Positions 8,084-15,453 of a stretch of 64,000 bases of DNA are shown here, piece by piece (within the stretch, counting starts at the first letter, position 1; each line of letters opens with the position of its first letter). The DNA is from Chryseobacterium indologenes. GTDB taxonomy: Bacteria > Bacteroidota > Bacteroidia > Flavobacteriales > Weeksellaceae. A program made the translations under genes and the position numbers. The notes under the pieces were generated by a model. It did not search any database. It had not been told where the DNA came from and was given only the letters and a program-made list of their open reading frames with translations. The stretch is taken from positions 29,468-93,467 of the forward strand of contig NZ_LJOD01000019.1 in the NCBI RefSeq assembly GCF_001295265.1. The letters run 5' to 3'.

Positions 8084-8893
8084 TTGGAAAATCAATATTT
8101 TACATCAGACGAATTAAATGTAAAGAACAGAGCGTTTCTGATGGGAGACGCAGTGAAGGTTTCTTTCTTTGTAAGAAACAGAGAACTTATCATGGATGAA
8201 GAATGCTATTTTTTCCTGATGGCTTCCATGAGAAAAATGAGAATGAATATTCCCCTGACCTATACTCTGGAGTTTTTTCAGACTCTTTTTCACAAAGATG
8301 TTATAGAAGGGAAAGGAATTCAGAACGGGATTATTAATCTTCAGGTATTCAGAAATAATGATGAAATAACCCTGGCAAAATCTTCCGTTTCTTATTTTTA
8401 TGAAGTAACAGAAGTTGCAGACGTGCTTTCTGTTCAGCAAAGGCTTCTGGAGCTGGATCTTATTAAAGAGATCAATGTCAACAACAATCTGTTAAGTAAT
8501 ATCCGGGTACACTGCCCTGAAAATATCTACGGTGGAATTTATGCTCAGGAAAATGATCTTGATGATGTTATCCTGCTTAATCCAAATAAAAGGATTGCCC
8601 GTACCACATCAGGAAACCTCCTGTTTCTGGAGGGAAATGTAATTAAAGTACCGAAGCAGACCGAAGGCGCCTACATTTCTCCTTTTATGGAAAACTTTGT
8701 AACATTCCTGCACAAAAATAATCTGGCAGATATTCAGGAACATGAAATTATTGCATTTGAATCCCAGAAAGCAGAAGAGATTTTAATGATCTCTGATGAA
8801 AAAGGTATATTTTCTGTAGGTAAAATAAGAAATAAAACCTTTGAAAACAGTCGTTTCCTTGAAATGGTGGAAAGCTGGAAAAAAAGTTTTTAA
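8084..8893 (+). CDS. class IV aminotransferase-like protein, catalytic Lys apparently lost
   Basis: This 269-residue protein has the fold-type IV PLP layout of branched-chain aminotransferase and aminodeoxychorismate lyase: NRAFLMGDAVKVSFF near the N-terminus, MASMRKMRMNIPLTYTLEFF, and the C-terminal phosphate-loop region LLNPNKRIARTTSGNLLFLEGN. The segment that normally carries the Schiff-base lysine (LLSTLKTTN in flavobacterial relatives I recall) reads LLSNIRVHC, with Arg141 (codon CGG, 8504-8506) where Lys is expected. It may therefore be a non-catalytic or altered enzyme. The start is TTG 8084; no in-frame ATG occurs before residue 20, and the TTG start keeps the full N-terminal domain. 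Confidence 0.75.
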   Translation: MENQYFTSDELNVKNRAFLMGDAVKVSFFVRNRELIMDEECYFFLMASMRKMRMNIPLTYTLEFFQTLFHKDVIEGKGIQNGIINLQVFRNNDEITLAKSSVSYFYEVTEVADVLSVQQRLLELDLIKEINVNNNLLSNIRVHCPENIYGGIYAQENDLDDVILLNPNKRIARTTSGNLLFLEGNVIKVPKQTEGAYISPFMENFVTFLHKNNLADIQEHEIIAFESQKAEEILMISDEKGIFSVGKIRNKTFENSRFLEMVESWKKSF

Positions 8894-8902
8894 AAAATTG
8901 AC

Positions 8903-8946
8903 AAACCCGGTAAACAACAAAGTTCCACAGTCCTTTACCGGGTTTT
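8903..8946. terminator. shared terminator between convergent genes
   Basis: AAACCCGGTAAA (8903-8914) pairs with TTTACCGGGTTT (8934-8945), loop of 19 bases. It lies between the convergent class IV aminotransferase and amidase genes and could serve both. Confidence 0.7.
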
Positions 8947-8977
8947 ATTCTGAATAAATCAGAAATTGTATTTTTAT

Positions 8978-9559
8978 TTAATATTCTCTGATAATTTCAG
9001 TGAATTTCTGAGCGATTTCTTTTTGCCCTTTTTCGCTGGTGATATACGCTCGGTCTTTGGTATTATTGATAAACCCAAGCTCTACTAAAACCGCAGGAGC
9101 TTTTGTTTCCCTTAAAATGTGAAGATTACGCTCTTCAACTTTACGAACGTCAAATTTTTTGGATATTTTTTTTGCCAGCTGTTTTGAATTCTCAGTATTC
9201 TGAACAAAAACTTCGGTCCCCTGATCAGAAGATTCCTTTTGAGGACTGCTGTTAACATGCAGGGAAATCACAATTTCAGGATTAAGCTTATTGATCATTG
9301 CTGTCCTGTCAGAAAGAGAAGGATAGGTGTCAGAATCCCGGGTAAGAATTACCTCATACTCATTCTGACCGTCATTAAACTTTTTGATTTCTTTCGCGAT
9401 ATTCATGGTAATATCTTTCTCTGCAATGTTTCCGTAAACAACCCCGTTATCATTTCCGCCATGTCCGGCGTCAACAACAATAACTTTTTTATTAACAGGA
9501 GTAAAAGATAAAAATGCCGCAGAAAATGCTGATAAAGTAAGTAGTTTAATTCCTTTCAT
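8978..9559 (-). CDS. N-acetylmuramoyl-L-alanine amidase (Amidase_3)
   Basis: A 193-residue exported zinc amidase that cleaves the lactyl-amide bond between MurNAc and the stem peptide of peptidoglycan. The signal peptide (MKGIKLLTLSAFSAAFLSF) leads directly into the catalytic domain: VDAGHGGNDNG (first zinc His), EKDITMNIAKEI (zinc Glu), ISLHVNSS (second zinc His) and PAVLVELGFINN (catalytic Glu). There is no separate wall-binding domain. The longer frame begins with TTG at 9583; ATG 9559 gives a cleaner signal peptide. Confidence 0.88.
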   Translation of the reverse strand: MKGIKLLTLSAFSAAFLSFTPVNKKVIVVDAGHGGNDNGVVYGNIAEKDITMNIAKEIKKFNDGQNEYEVILTRDSDTYPSLSDRTAMINKLNPEIVISLHVNSSPQKESSDQGTEVFVQNTENSKQLAKKISKKFDVRKVEERNLHILRETKAPAVLVELGFINNTKDRAYITSEKGQKEIAQKFTEIIREY

Positions 9560-9667
9560 TTTCAGTGATTTTTGTTTTTTCAAATAACGGAAATTCTTTC
9601 TTTAAAATTGGTTAATGTAATCTTAAAATTTGTTAATGTTTTTAAGGGGTATCAGATAGAAATACAG

Positions 9668-10216
9668 CTAGTTAAGGGATATATCTTCGGGAGAATTGGC
9701 CCAAAGAAGATATTCACCCCCCAGATTCTGCATAATAGACTTCCATAAAGTCTGGTCATTGGGTAATGTGTAGTCAAGATTATACACATCCACAACAGTC
9801 CACATCTTTCTCTGAACCTCCTTATCCAGCTGTTCTGCAGCCCATCCGGAATAACCTGAGAAAATCTTTACATCATCAATGCTCAGTTCTTTGTTAAGGA
9901 CAGCGCTGATGATATTTTCAATGTCTTCCGTTAAATAAAAGTCATTCGTGATTTCAGAATAAAGTTCCGTTACCTTTTTGCCTTTTACAATAAAAAATAC
10001 CTTGTCATTTTCTACAGGCCCACCGTCGTATACCTCTATTTTGAAATCAAAGAAATTATTGAACTTATTACTCATCTGGCTGTTTTTTTTATTCAATATC
10101 AAACCAAATGCACCACTTTCGTTATGCTCAATGATCAGAACCACCGATCTGGAAAAAATATCGCCGGAAATGTCAGGAGTGGAGATTAATATTTTACCTT
10201 TGTATGAGTAATTCAT
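9668..10216 (-). CDS. yqgE: YqgE/AlgH family protein
   Basis: A 182-residue cytosolic protein of the YqgE/AlgH (UPF0301) family, whose biochemical role is not settled. The family start MNYSYKGKILISTP, SRSVVLIIEHNESGAFGLILNK, DGGPV and IFSGYSGWAAEQLDKE are all present. The frame stays open for 31 more codons upstream, but these overlap the promoter and the divergent pdxH gene, so ATG 10216 is chosen. A -7 box ends only three bases before this ATG, pointing to a leaderless mRNA. Confidence 0.9.
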   Translation of the reverse strand: MNYSYKGKILISTPDISGDIFSRSVVLIIEHNESGAFGLILNKKNSQMSNKFNNFFDFKIEVYDGGPVENDKVFFIVKGKKVTELYSEITNDFYLTEDIENIISAVLNKELSIDDVKIFSGYSGWAAEQLDKEVQRKMWTVVDVYNLDYTLPNDQTLWKSIMQNLGGEYLLWANSPEDISLN

Positions 10217-10227
10217 ACTCAAATTTA
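10195..10227. promoter_or_regulatory. overlapping divergent promoters of yqgE and pdxH
   Basis: For pdxH (+) TACCTTTG at 10195-10202 lies inside the first codons of yqgE. For yqgE (-) TAAATTTG at 10227-10220 lies three bases before its ATG. Only 24 bases separate the two start codons, so the two RNA polymerases should exclude each other. Confidence 0.6.
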
Positions 10228-10240
10228 ATAAAAAATATTT

Positions 10241-10882
10241 ATGGAAAACCTGCACAATAAAAGAAAAGTGTATGAGAAATCCCAACTTATTGAAAGTGAG
10301 ATAAAACAAAATCCTATTGAGCAGTTCAGAGACTGGTTTTTAGAGGCTAATGAAAGCCCTGCAATCTCTGAAGCCAATGCTATGGCCGTTTCTACCATAG
10401 AAGAAGACGGGTGCCCGAGAACCAGAATGGTGCTTCTTAAAGCATATACCCATGAAGGGTTTATTTTTTATACCAATTACAGCAGCAGAAAGGGAAAAGC
10501 CATAGAGAAGAATCATAAGGCTTGCCTGCATTTTTTCTGGCCGAATCTTGAAAGACAGATCATCATCAAAGCTGATCTTGAAAAAGTAGCAGAAAACCTC
10601 AGTGACGGATATTTCCATTCAAGGCCCAAAGGAAGCCAGCTTGGAGCAGCTGTTTCACCACAGAGCCAGGTAATTCCGAACCGTGAATTTCTTGAAGAAA
10701 AATTAAAAGAGCTGGAAAAAGAATATGAGAACAGCGAAGTTCCAAGACCTGAAAATTGGGGCGGATACCTTGCAAAACCTTATGAAATTGAATTCTGGCA
10801 GGGAAGACCTAACCGCCTTCATGACCGGATTATTTATCAGCTGGAAGACCTGGACTGGAAAATTTCCAGGTTAGCCCCGTAG
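10241..10882 (+). CDS. pdxH: pyridoxamine/pyridoxine 5'-phosphate oxidase
   Basis: A 213-residue FMN enzyme that oxidises PNP or PMP to pyridoxal 5'-phosphate, the last step of vitamin B6 supply; the PLP enzymes in this window depend on it. Family blocks: AMAVSTIEEDGCPRTRMVLLK, GFIFYTNYSSRKGKAIEKN, ACLHFFWPNLERQIII, and the C-terminal signature PENWGGYLAKPYEIEFWQGRPNRLHDR with the substrate-binding RxH and an ending RLAP. Length and ends are normal. It is divergent from yqgE. Confidence 0.95.
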   Translation: MENLHNKRKVYEKSQLIESEIKQNPIEQFRDWFLEANESPAISEANAMAVSTIEEDGCPRTRMVLLKAYTHEGFIFYTNYSSRKGKAIEKNHKACLHFFWPNLERQIIIKADLEKVAENLSDGYFHSRPKGSQLGAAVSPQSQVIPNREFLEEKLKELEKEYENSEVPRPENWGGYLAKPYEIEFWQGRPNRLHDRIIYQLEDLDWKISRLAP

Positions 10883-10979
10883 ATAAACCCGTAAATAAAT
10901 ATTAAAACGCATAAATTTAAGCCGGACAAAAGCATAAAAAGCATTCATAACCCTGTTTAAACTTTTTTATTCCCATAAA

Positions 10980-11005
10980 AAAGACCGCTTCTTGAAGCGG
11001 TCTTT
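10980..11005. terminator. terminator between convergent pdxH and HU genes
   Basis: AAAGACCGCTT (10980-10990), CTTG loop, AAGCGGTCTTT (10995-11005). The A-run before it reads as a T-run on the minus strand, so it mainly terminates the HU gene. Confidence 0.8.
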
Positions 11006-11025
11006 GCATTTTGTAATCTGAATGA

Positions 11026-11316
11026 TTATTTTTTCTTAGCACCAGAAACTGCATTAGATAAATCAGCTCCAGCTTTGAATTTAGCAACTTTTTTAGCCGC
11101 AATTTTGATTGGTTTCTTAGTTGCAGGGTTGATACCTTGTCTAGCTGCTCTCTCAGCTACTGAGAAAGTTCCGAATCCTACTAAAGATACTTTTCCGTCT
11201 TTTTTCTTTAAAGTAGTCGTTACGTTAGAAATAAAAGATTCTAAAGCAGCTTTAGCTGCAACTTTAGTGATTCCTGCATCTTTTGCGATTGCGTCGATTA
11301 ATTCAGACTTGTTCAT
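11026..11316 (-). CDS. HU-family DNA-binding protein
   Basis: A 96-residue nucleoid protein that bends DNA as a dimer. MNKSELIDAIAKDAGITKVAAKAALESFI forms the dimer helices, VSLVGFGTFSVAERAARQGINPATKK is the classic HU/IHF signature with the Pro that intercalates at the DNA kink, and the C-terminus is Lys-rich (GAKKK). Length fits HU. It has its own strong promoter upstream and a terminator downstream. Confidence 0.95.
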   Translation of the reverse strand: MNKSELIDAIAKDAGITKVAAKAALESFISNVTTTLKKKDGKVSLVGFGTFSVAERAARQGINPATKKPIKIAAKKVAKFKAGADLSNAVSGAKKK

Positions 11317-11350
11317 AATTTTTAATATTAAAGTTAGTTCGTAATTATAG

Positions 11351-11380
11351 CAAATATAATACTATTTTCTATTTGTGCAA
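11351..11380 (-). promoter_or_regulatory. promoter of the HU gene
   Basis: On the minus strand TTG (11380-11378), 19 bases, then TATATTTG (11358-11351). Both elements and spacing fit the Bacteroidota consensus. Confidence 0.75.
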
Positions 11381-11703
11381 TTTTTTTATTAAAACTTATA
11401 TAATTTTTTTACTTTTCGGTAAAAATAGTCAAAATATGATAATTTGATTTTTTACGAAAAATCTACGTTACGGGTCACTAAAATCATGCCAAATGCTTAT
11501 GTGCATTGACTTTAGCAAAAAATTAATATTACTTCGTGTATTTATTAAATCCTAAATTGCATGAAGACTATTAATTTTTTTTATGATATGTTTGATAATT
11601 TAATAAGCAATATTCAAAAAGCTTGTATAATTTAAAATTAAACCCCTGTGTTTGTGGGACTTTTAAAATGATTATAAAAGCCTGATTTATGAATTTTTAT
11701 TAA
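11381..11703. other. AT-rich intergenic region between HU and panD
   Basis: About 320 bases between two divergent promoters. I see no open frame of note and no strong hairpin. It may hold binding sites for regulation of HU, but nothing in it is specific. Confidence 0.5.
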
Positions 11704-11711
11704 TAAATTTG
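11704..11711 (+). promoter_or_regulatory. -7 box of panD, four bases before ATG
   Basis: TAAATTTG followed by CAGT and then the panD ATG at 11716. With initiation about five bases after the box, the mRNA would begin at or next to the A of ATG. Confidence 0.6.
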
Positions 11712-11715
11712 CAGT

Positions 11716-12066
11716 ATGTTAATAGAAGTTTTCAAGTCTAAGATCCATAGGGTGAGGGTTACTGCCTCAGACCTTAATTATATTGGAAGTATAACGATTG
11801 ATGAAGATCTTATTGATGCTGCCGGCCTGGTAGTGGGAGAAAGGGTCTATATAGTCAACGTAAATAACGGAGAACGTTTTGATACATATGTGATCAAAGG
11901 AAAAAGAAAATCAGGTGAGGTATGTCTGAACGGTCCTGCAGCCAGAAAAGTACAGAAAGATGATATCATCATCATCATTGCCTATGCCCAGATGTCTCCT
12001 GAAGAAGCAAAAACCTTCCAGCCGAAGATCGTTTTCCCGGATGAAAAAACAAATCTGTTGACGTAA
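11716..12066 (+). CDS. panD: aspartate 1-decarboxylase proenzyme
   Basis: A 116-residue proenzyme that self-cleaves to make a pyruvoyl group and turns L-aspartate into beta-alanine for pantothenate and CoA. The cleavage site YIGSITID (Gly24-Ser25) and upstream KIHRVRVT are intact, as are NNGERFDTYVIKG and NGPAARKVQKDDIIIIIAY. Length is normal. The next gene begins three bases after the stop, so the two are cotranscribed. The mRNA is probably leaderless. Confidence 0.95.
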   Translation: MLIEVFKSKIHRVRVTASDLNYIGSITIDEDLIDAAGLVVGERVYIVNVNNGERFDTYVIKGKRKSGEVCLNGPAARKVQKDDIIIIIAYAQMSPEEAKTFQPKIVFPDEKTNLLT

Positions 12067-12069
12067 TCC

Positions 12070-13098
12070 ATGGAGAAAAAATCAAAAAGTCCTTTAAAAT
12101 CAATACTAACAATAGTAATATCGCTTGCTTTTGCAGGCTTTTTTTTATGGCTTGCTTTAAAAGGCCTTGATTTTAAAGTGATTCAGAAATCGCTGGCAAA
12201 AGCCAATTATCTTTGGGTACTCTTTGCTTCCGTTTTCGGAATCCTGGCCTACTGGTTCAGGGCAGTCCGGTGGAATCTGATGCTGGAGCCTATGGGACAC
12301 CGGATCTCCAATTCCAATTCCCTTTGGTCAATATCATTCGGATATCTGATGAATCTTACCATTCCAAGAAGCGGGGAGCTTGCGAGGGCTACTGCCTTAT
12401 ATGGGGTGGAAAAAGTTCCGGTAGATAAATCTTTTGGGACAATTATTCTGGAAAGAGTGGTAGACCTTGCGTGTATGCTAGGGTTTCTGGGATTAACATT
12501 GCTGTTTAAATATGATGCTATTCTGTCTTTTTATAAGAATTCAGGAATCAATATTAACCCCAACAGGATTTTACTTGTCCTTATAATACTGGCCGCGGGA
12601 ACAGTTCTGTTTTTTGTATTTAAAAAGAAGCTGACCGGAATACCATTTTTAGGAAAAATTGTGAATTTTATCGACGGTATTTTTCAGGGATTGGCTACTA
12701 TTTTTAAATTAAAACAGAAAGGAAAATTCATTCTTTATACTTTAGGAATCTGGATTTCCTATTATTTTGCAGCTTATCTGGTATGTTTTGCCCTTCCGGA
12801 AACCTCAGATTTTACGATTGCTGACGGGTTTTTTATTATTGTAGTAGGAACCCTGGGGATGATCATCCCTGCGAGCGGTGGGATCGGAGCTTTTAATCTG
12901 GCGATGAAGTACGGATTTATGGCTCTGTTTATTTCAGTAGGGAAAAATGCAGATCTCGGCGGCGAAATGGGACTTACCTATTCATTTATTTCACTTCCGC
13001 TTCAGATTACAATTATGCTGGTAATGGGGCTAATATCTATTCCCATGCTGGCAAGGGCAAGAAATAATGCCGTTTCCGATAAAGAATTTAAAGAGTAA
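12070..13098 (+). CDS. flippase-like / lysylphosphatidylglycerol synthase TM-region family protein
   Basis: A 342-residue integral membrane protein with about eight hydrophobic segments. It resembles the UPF0104/LPG-synthase transmembrane family: YWFRAVRWNLMLEPMGHRIS, YLMNLTIPRSGELARATALY, ILERVVDLACML and TLGMIIPASGGIGAFNLAM are typical blocks. It has no C-terminal aminoacyl-transferase domain, so it is not a full MprF. Members without that domain are thought to move lipids or glycolipids; the substrate is unknown. It follows panD by three bases. Confidence 0.8.
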   Translation: MEKKSKSPLKSILTIVISLAFAGFFLWLALKGLDFKVIQKSLAKANYLWVLFASVFGILAYWFRAVRWNLMLEPMGHRISNSNSLWSISFGYLMNLTIPRSGELARATALYGVEKVPVDKSFGTIILERVVDLACMLGFLGLTLLFKYDAILSFYKNSGININPNRILLVLIILAAGTVLFFVFKKKLTGIPFLGKIVNFIDGIFQGLATIFKLKQKGKFILYTLGIWISYYFAAYLVCFALPETSDFTIADGFFIIVVGTLGMIIPASGGIGAFNLAMKYGFMALFISVGKNADLGGEMGLTYSFISLPLQITIMLVMGLISIPMLARARNNAVSDKEFKE

Positions 13099-13140
13099 TA
13101 TTACTATTAACGTGAGTTCGGGTTAAGGATTTTAAATGTA

Positions 13141-13212
13141 AAAGGCGGGAAGATGGAAGAAGGAGGCTGGAAGTTAATTTTAGTGATACTTCCCTCTTCC
13201 ATCATCCAGTTT
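13141..13212. repeat. purine heptad array with a mirrored pyrimidine array
   Basis: From 13147 four seven-base units of the type GGAAGAT run in tandem. After about 15 bases a pyrimidine stretch (about 13188-13210) is the complement of a similar array. The pair can fold as an imperfect long hairpin. It looks like a dispersed intergenic repeat; no second copy was noticed in this window. Confidence 0.5.
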
Positions 13213-13275
13213 CAAACCTGCATCTATCGGATATTCTTATCCAGAACTGAGGTTACTGTTATATTTTAATAATAC

Positions 13276-13301
13276 GTCCGGTTAAGAAACCGGACTTTTT
13301 T
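13276..13301 (+). terminator. terminator downstream of the panD operon
   Basis: GTCCGGTT (13276-13283), AAGA loop, AACCGGAC (13288-13295), then TTTTTT. It lies 180 bases after the flippase-like stop, beyond the repeat. Confidence 0.8.
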
Positions 13302-13367
13302 ATGCTTTTATACTCCATAAAGTGAAAGTTTATCTGGTTTATACTGTGACATTTATTTTTTTATGTA

Positions 13368-13375
13368 TAAATTTG
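13368..13375 (+). promoter_or_regulatory. -7 box of the Ter-type operon
   Basis: TAAATTTG matches TAnnTTTG, 58 bases before the first TerD start. The -33 region (around GTGAC, 13345) is a poor match, so an activator or another sigma factor may be involved. Confidence 0.45.
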
Positions 13376-13433
13376 GTCAATTCACAAATCAAATCTATCT
13401 TAATCAAAAAAATAATTAATAATCTAAAACATT

Positions 13434-14009
13434 ATGGCAATTAATTTACAGAAAGGACAGAAGATCGAAATCGGACTGACAAAAATGACGATAGGACTGG
13501 GATGGGACCCGAATGACGGAACAGGATTCGACTTTGATCTGGATGCTTCTGCTATTATGATTGATTCCAACAGAAAACTAGTAAGTGAGGAATGTTTCGT
13601 TTTTTATAATAACCTGCAGTCTCCTGATGGTGCATTAACACACACCGGAGATGATCCCAATGGTAAAAACAGTGATGGAGACGATGATGAAGCGATCATT
13701 GTAGACCTGGAAAAAGTAGATCCGCGGGTTGAAGAAATTCTTTTTGTGGTAACCATTGAAGATTTTGAAAGAAGAAAACAGAACTTCGGACAGGTGAGAA
13801 ACTCTTATATCAGGGTGGTAGACAATCATTCAAATCAGGAAATCGCAAAATATGAACTGGATGAAGACTTTTCTATAGAAACAGGAGTAGAATTCGGAAG
13901 ACTGTACAAAAGAAACGGAAGCTGGAAATTTGAAGCTTCAGGAATCGGATACAGGGCAGACCTTGGATTCTTCCTTGAGAAATATTATAACGGACAAATC
14001 ATTAAATAA
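13434..14009 (+). CDS. TerD-family protein 1
   Basis: A 191-residue cytosolic TerD-domain protein, first gene of the Ter-type cluster. It begins MAINLQKGQKIEI and has the family core MTIGLGWDPNDGTGFDFDLDASAIMID, a Ca2+-binding Asp-rich stretch (GDDPNGKNSDGDDDEAIIVDL), and the closing GSWKFEASGIGYRADLGFF. TerD proteins bind calcium and act in tellurite, phage and other stress responses, though their mechanism is not known. The next TerD gene starts 26 bases downstream and opens with the same MAINLQKGQ. Confidence 0.92.
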   Translation: MAINLQKGQKIEIGLTKMTIGLGWDPNDGTGFDFDLDASAIMIDSNRKLVSEECFVFYNNLQSPDGALTHTGDDPNGKNSDGDDDEAIIVDLEKVDPRVEEILFVVTIEDFERRKQNFGQVRNSYIRVVDNHSNQEIAKYELDEDFSIETGVEFGRLYKRNGSWKFEASGIGYRADLGFFLEKYYNGQIIK

Positions 14010-14035
14010 TAAAATCATTATATAAAACTATAGCT

Positions 14036-14710
14036 ATGGCAATTAATTTACAGAAAGGTCAGACCATTGATCTACGAAAAAATGACCGCGGAGAAAGTGT
14101 GTATGACCTATCAAAAGTAACAATCGGTTTAGGATGGGACGTGAGAAAACAGGGTGGAGGCTTCTTTGGAAAACTTTTCAGCAAAGAACCAGAATACGAT
14201 CTTGATGCGATTGCATTTCTTTTAGACGGAAACGGAAAAGTAGCCAATCTTGGGAAAACAGTTCAGACACAGGATGGAAGACAGATCGCCCTTTATCAGG
14301 GAGACGTTGTTTTCTTTAATTCTATGCAGCATCCAAGCGGAAACGTATGGCTTACCGGAGACAACCGAACCGGAGCCGGAGACGGGGATGATGAACAGAT
14401 CATTGTGAAGCTGGACCAGCTGGATGAGAGTTACCAAAAAATCCTGTTTCTGGTAACTATTTACCAGGGGAAACAGAATAATCAACATTTCGGAATGGTG
14501 GAAAATGCTTTCATCAGAGCGGTAGATGCCAAAGGAAAAGAAATTACCAAATACAGCCTTTCCGGAGATTCAAGTATGAACGGAATGTGTGCCATGGTCT
14601 TTGCAGAAGCTTACCGTCATAATGGTGACTGGAAATTCCGTGCTTTAGGAGAGCCGCATCCTACAGATAATTTTATAGAAATTCTGAAGCAGTACGCCTA
14701 CAGCAACTAA
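14036..14710 (+). CDS. TerD-family protein 2
   Basis: A 224-residue TerD paralogue of the gene before it. It differs by an insert after the first strand (RKQGGGFFGKLFSKEPEYDLDAI) and keeps the acidic calcium-binding loop (GAGDGDDEQIIVKL) and C-terminal GDWKFRALGEPHP. The pair probably arose by tandem duplication and they may assemble together. An 83-base gap with a hairpin separates it from the vWA genes. Confidence 0.92.
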   Translation: MAINLQKGQTIDLRKNDRGESVYDLSKVTIGLGWDVRKQGGGFFGKLFSKEPEYDLDAIAFLLDGNGKVANLGKTVQTQDGRQIALYQGDVVFFNSMQHPSGNVWLTGDNRTGAGDGDDEQIIVKLDQLDESYQKILFLVTIYQGKQNNQHFGMVENAFIRAVDAKGKEITKYSLSGDSSMNGMCAMVFAEAYRHNGDWKFRALGEPHPTDNFIEILKQYAYSN

Positions 14711-14732
14711 ATTAACCTTCTATATAACTTAA

Positions 14733-14770
14733 AAGCCGGCAGAGAATAGTACAATATTTCCTGCCGGCTT
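14733..14770. other. hairpin inside the Ter-type operon
   Basis: AAGCCGGCAG (14733-14742) pairs exactly with CTGCCGGCTT (14761-14770) around an 18-base loop. No T-run follows on the plus strand, so it is more likely a partial terminator or mRNA-processing/stability element that sets TerD above the signalling genes. TTTT follows it on the minus strand. Confidence 0.5.
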
Positions 14771-14792
14771 CAGAATTAATACTTGCCTTACA

Positions 14793-15431
14793 ATGACCAG
14801 AAGATTATTAGCATACTTTTTACTGGATACTTCAGGTTCTATGAACGGGGAACCTATCCAGGCACTTAATAACGGATTTAACGGGCTTATCAGCATGCTC
14901 AGAGCAGATCCTCAGGCTATGGACAGCCTTCATCTTAGTGTGATTACCTTCGACAGGGAGGTGAAGAATATCATTCCCCTGATTGATCTTGCGAGCTTTT
15001 ATCCAATGGAAATCACCTGCCCGGACAGTGGACCTACCCACACAGGAGCTGCATTGGAAATGGTTGCGGAACTCGTTAAAAAGGATCTGGTGAAAGGATC
15101 AGGAGACGAAAAAGGAGACTGGCAGCCGCTACTTTTTATATTTACAGACGGAAAGCCTTCTGATATTCAGAAATACAGACAGATGATCCCTGTGATCAGA
15201 GGTCTTGAATTTGGTGCAATTGTAGGCTGTGCAGCAGGGCCTAAAGCCGATGAACAATTTCTGAAGGAACTGACTGATCATGTGGTAAAACTGGATACAA
15301 CAGATGCGATAACGCTTTCTTCCTTCTTCAGATGGGTAAGTTCTTCCATTACACAGGGAGGGCATTCTCAGAATACGGGAGAAAATGTCACGCTTCCGCC
15401 GCCACCTTCAGAACTTAATATTATTATTTAA
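14793..15431 (+). CDS. vWA-domain protein, TerY type (1)
   Basis: A 212-residue single von Willebrand A domain protein. The MIDAS metal site is intact: DTSGS at residues 12-16, the Thr of GPTHTGAAL, and FTDGKPSD. TerY-type vWA proteins in Ter clusters are thought to act as metal-dependent scaffolds for the linked phosphatase and kinase. It has no signal peptide and no zinc ribbon, unlike the next gene. Its stop is 22 bases before the ATG of the second vWA gene. Confidence 0.88.
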   Translation: MTRRLLAYFLLDTSGSMNGEPIQALNNGFNGLISMLRADPQAMDSLHLSVITFDREVKNIIPLIDLASFYPMEITCPDSGPTHTGAALEMVAELVKKDLVKGSGDEKGDWQPLLFIFTDGKPSDIQKYRQMIPVIRGLEFGAIVGCAAGPKADEQFLKELTDHVVKLDTTDAITLSSFFRWVSSSITQGGHSQNTGENVTLPPPPSELNIII

Positions 15432-15453
15432 CTACCGTCTTTACACTATAATC

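Noticed and set aside
10217..10309. N-terminal extension of YqgE by 31 residues
   Set aside because: It covers the promoter and the divergent pdxH start, and family members begin at the ATG used here.
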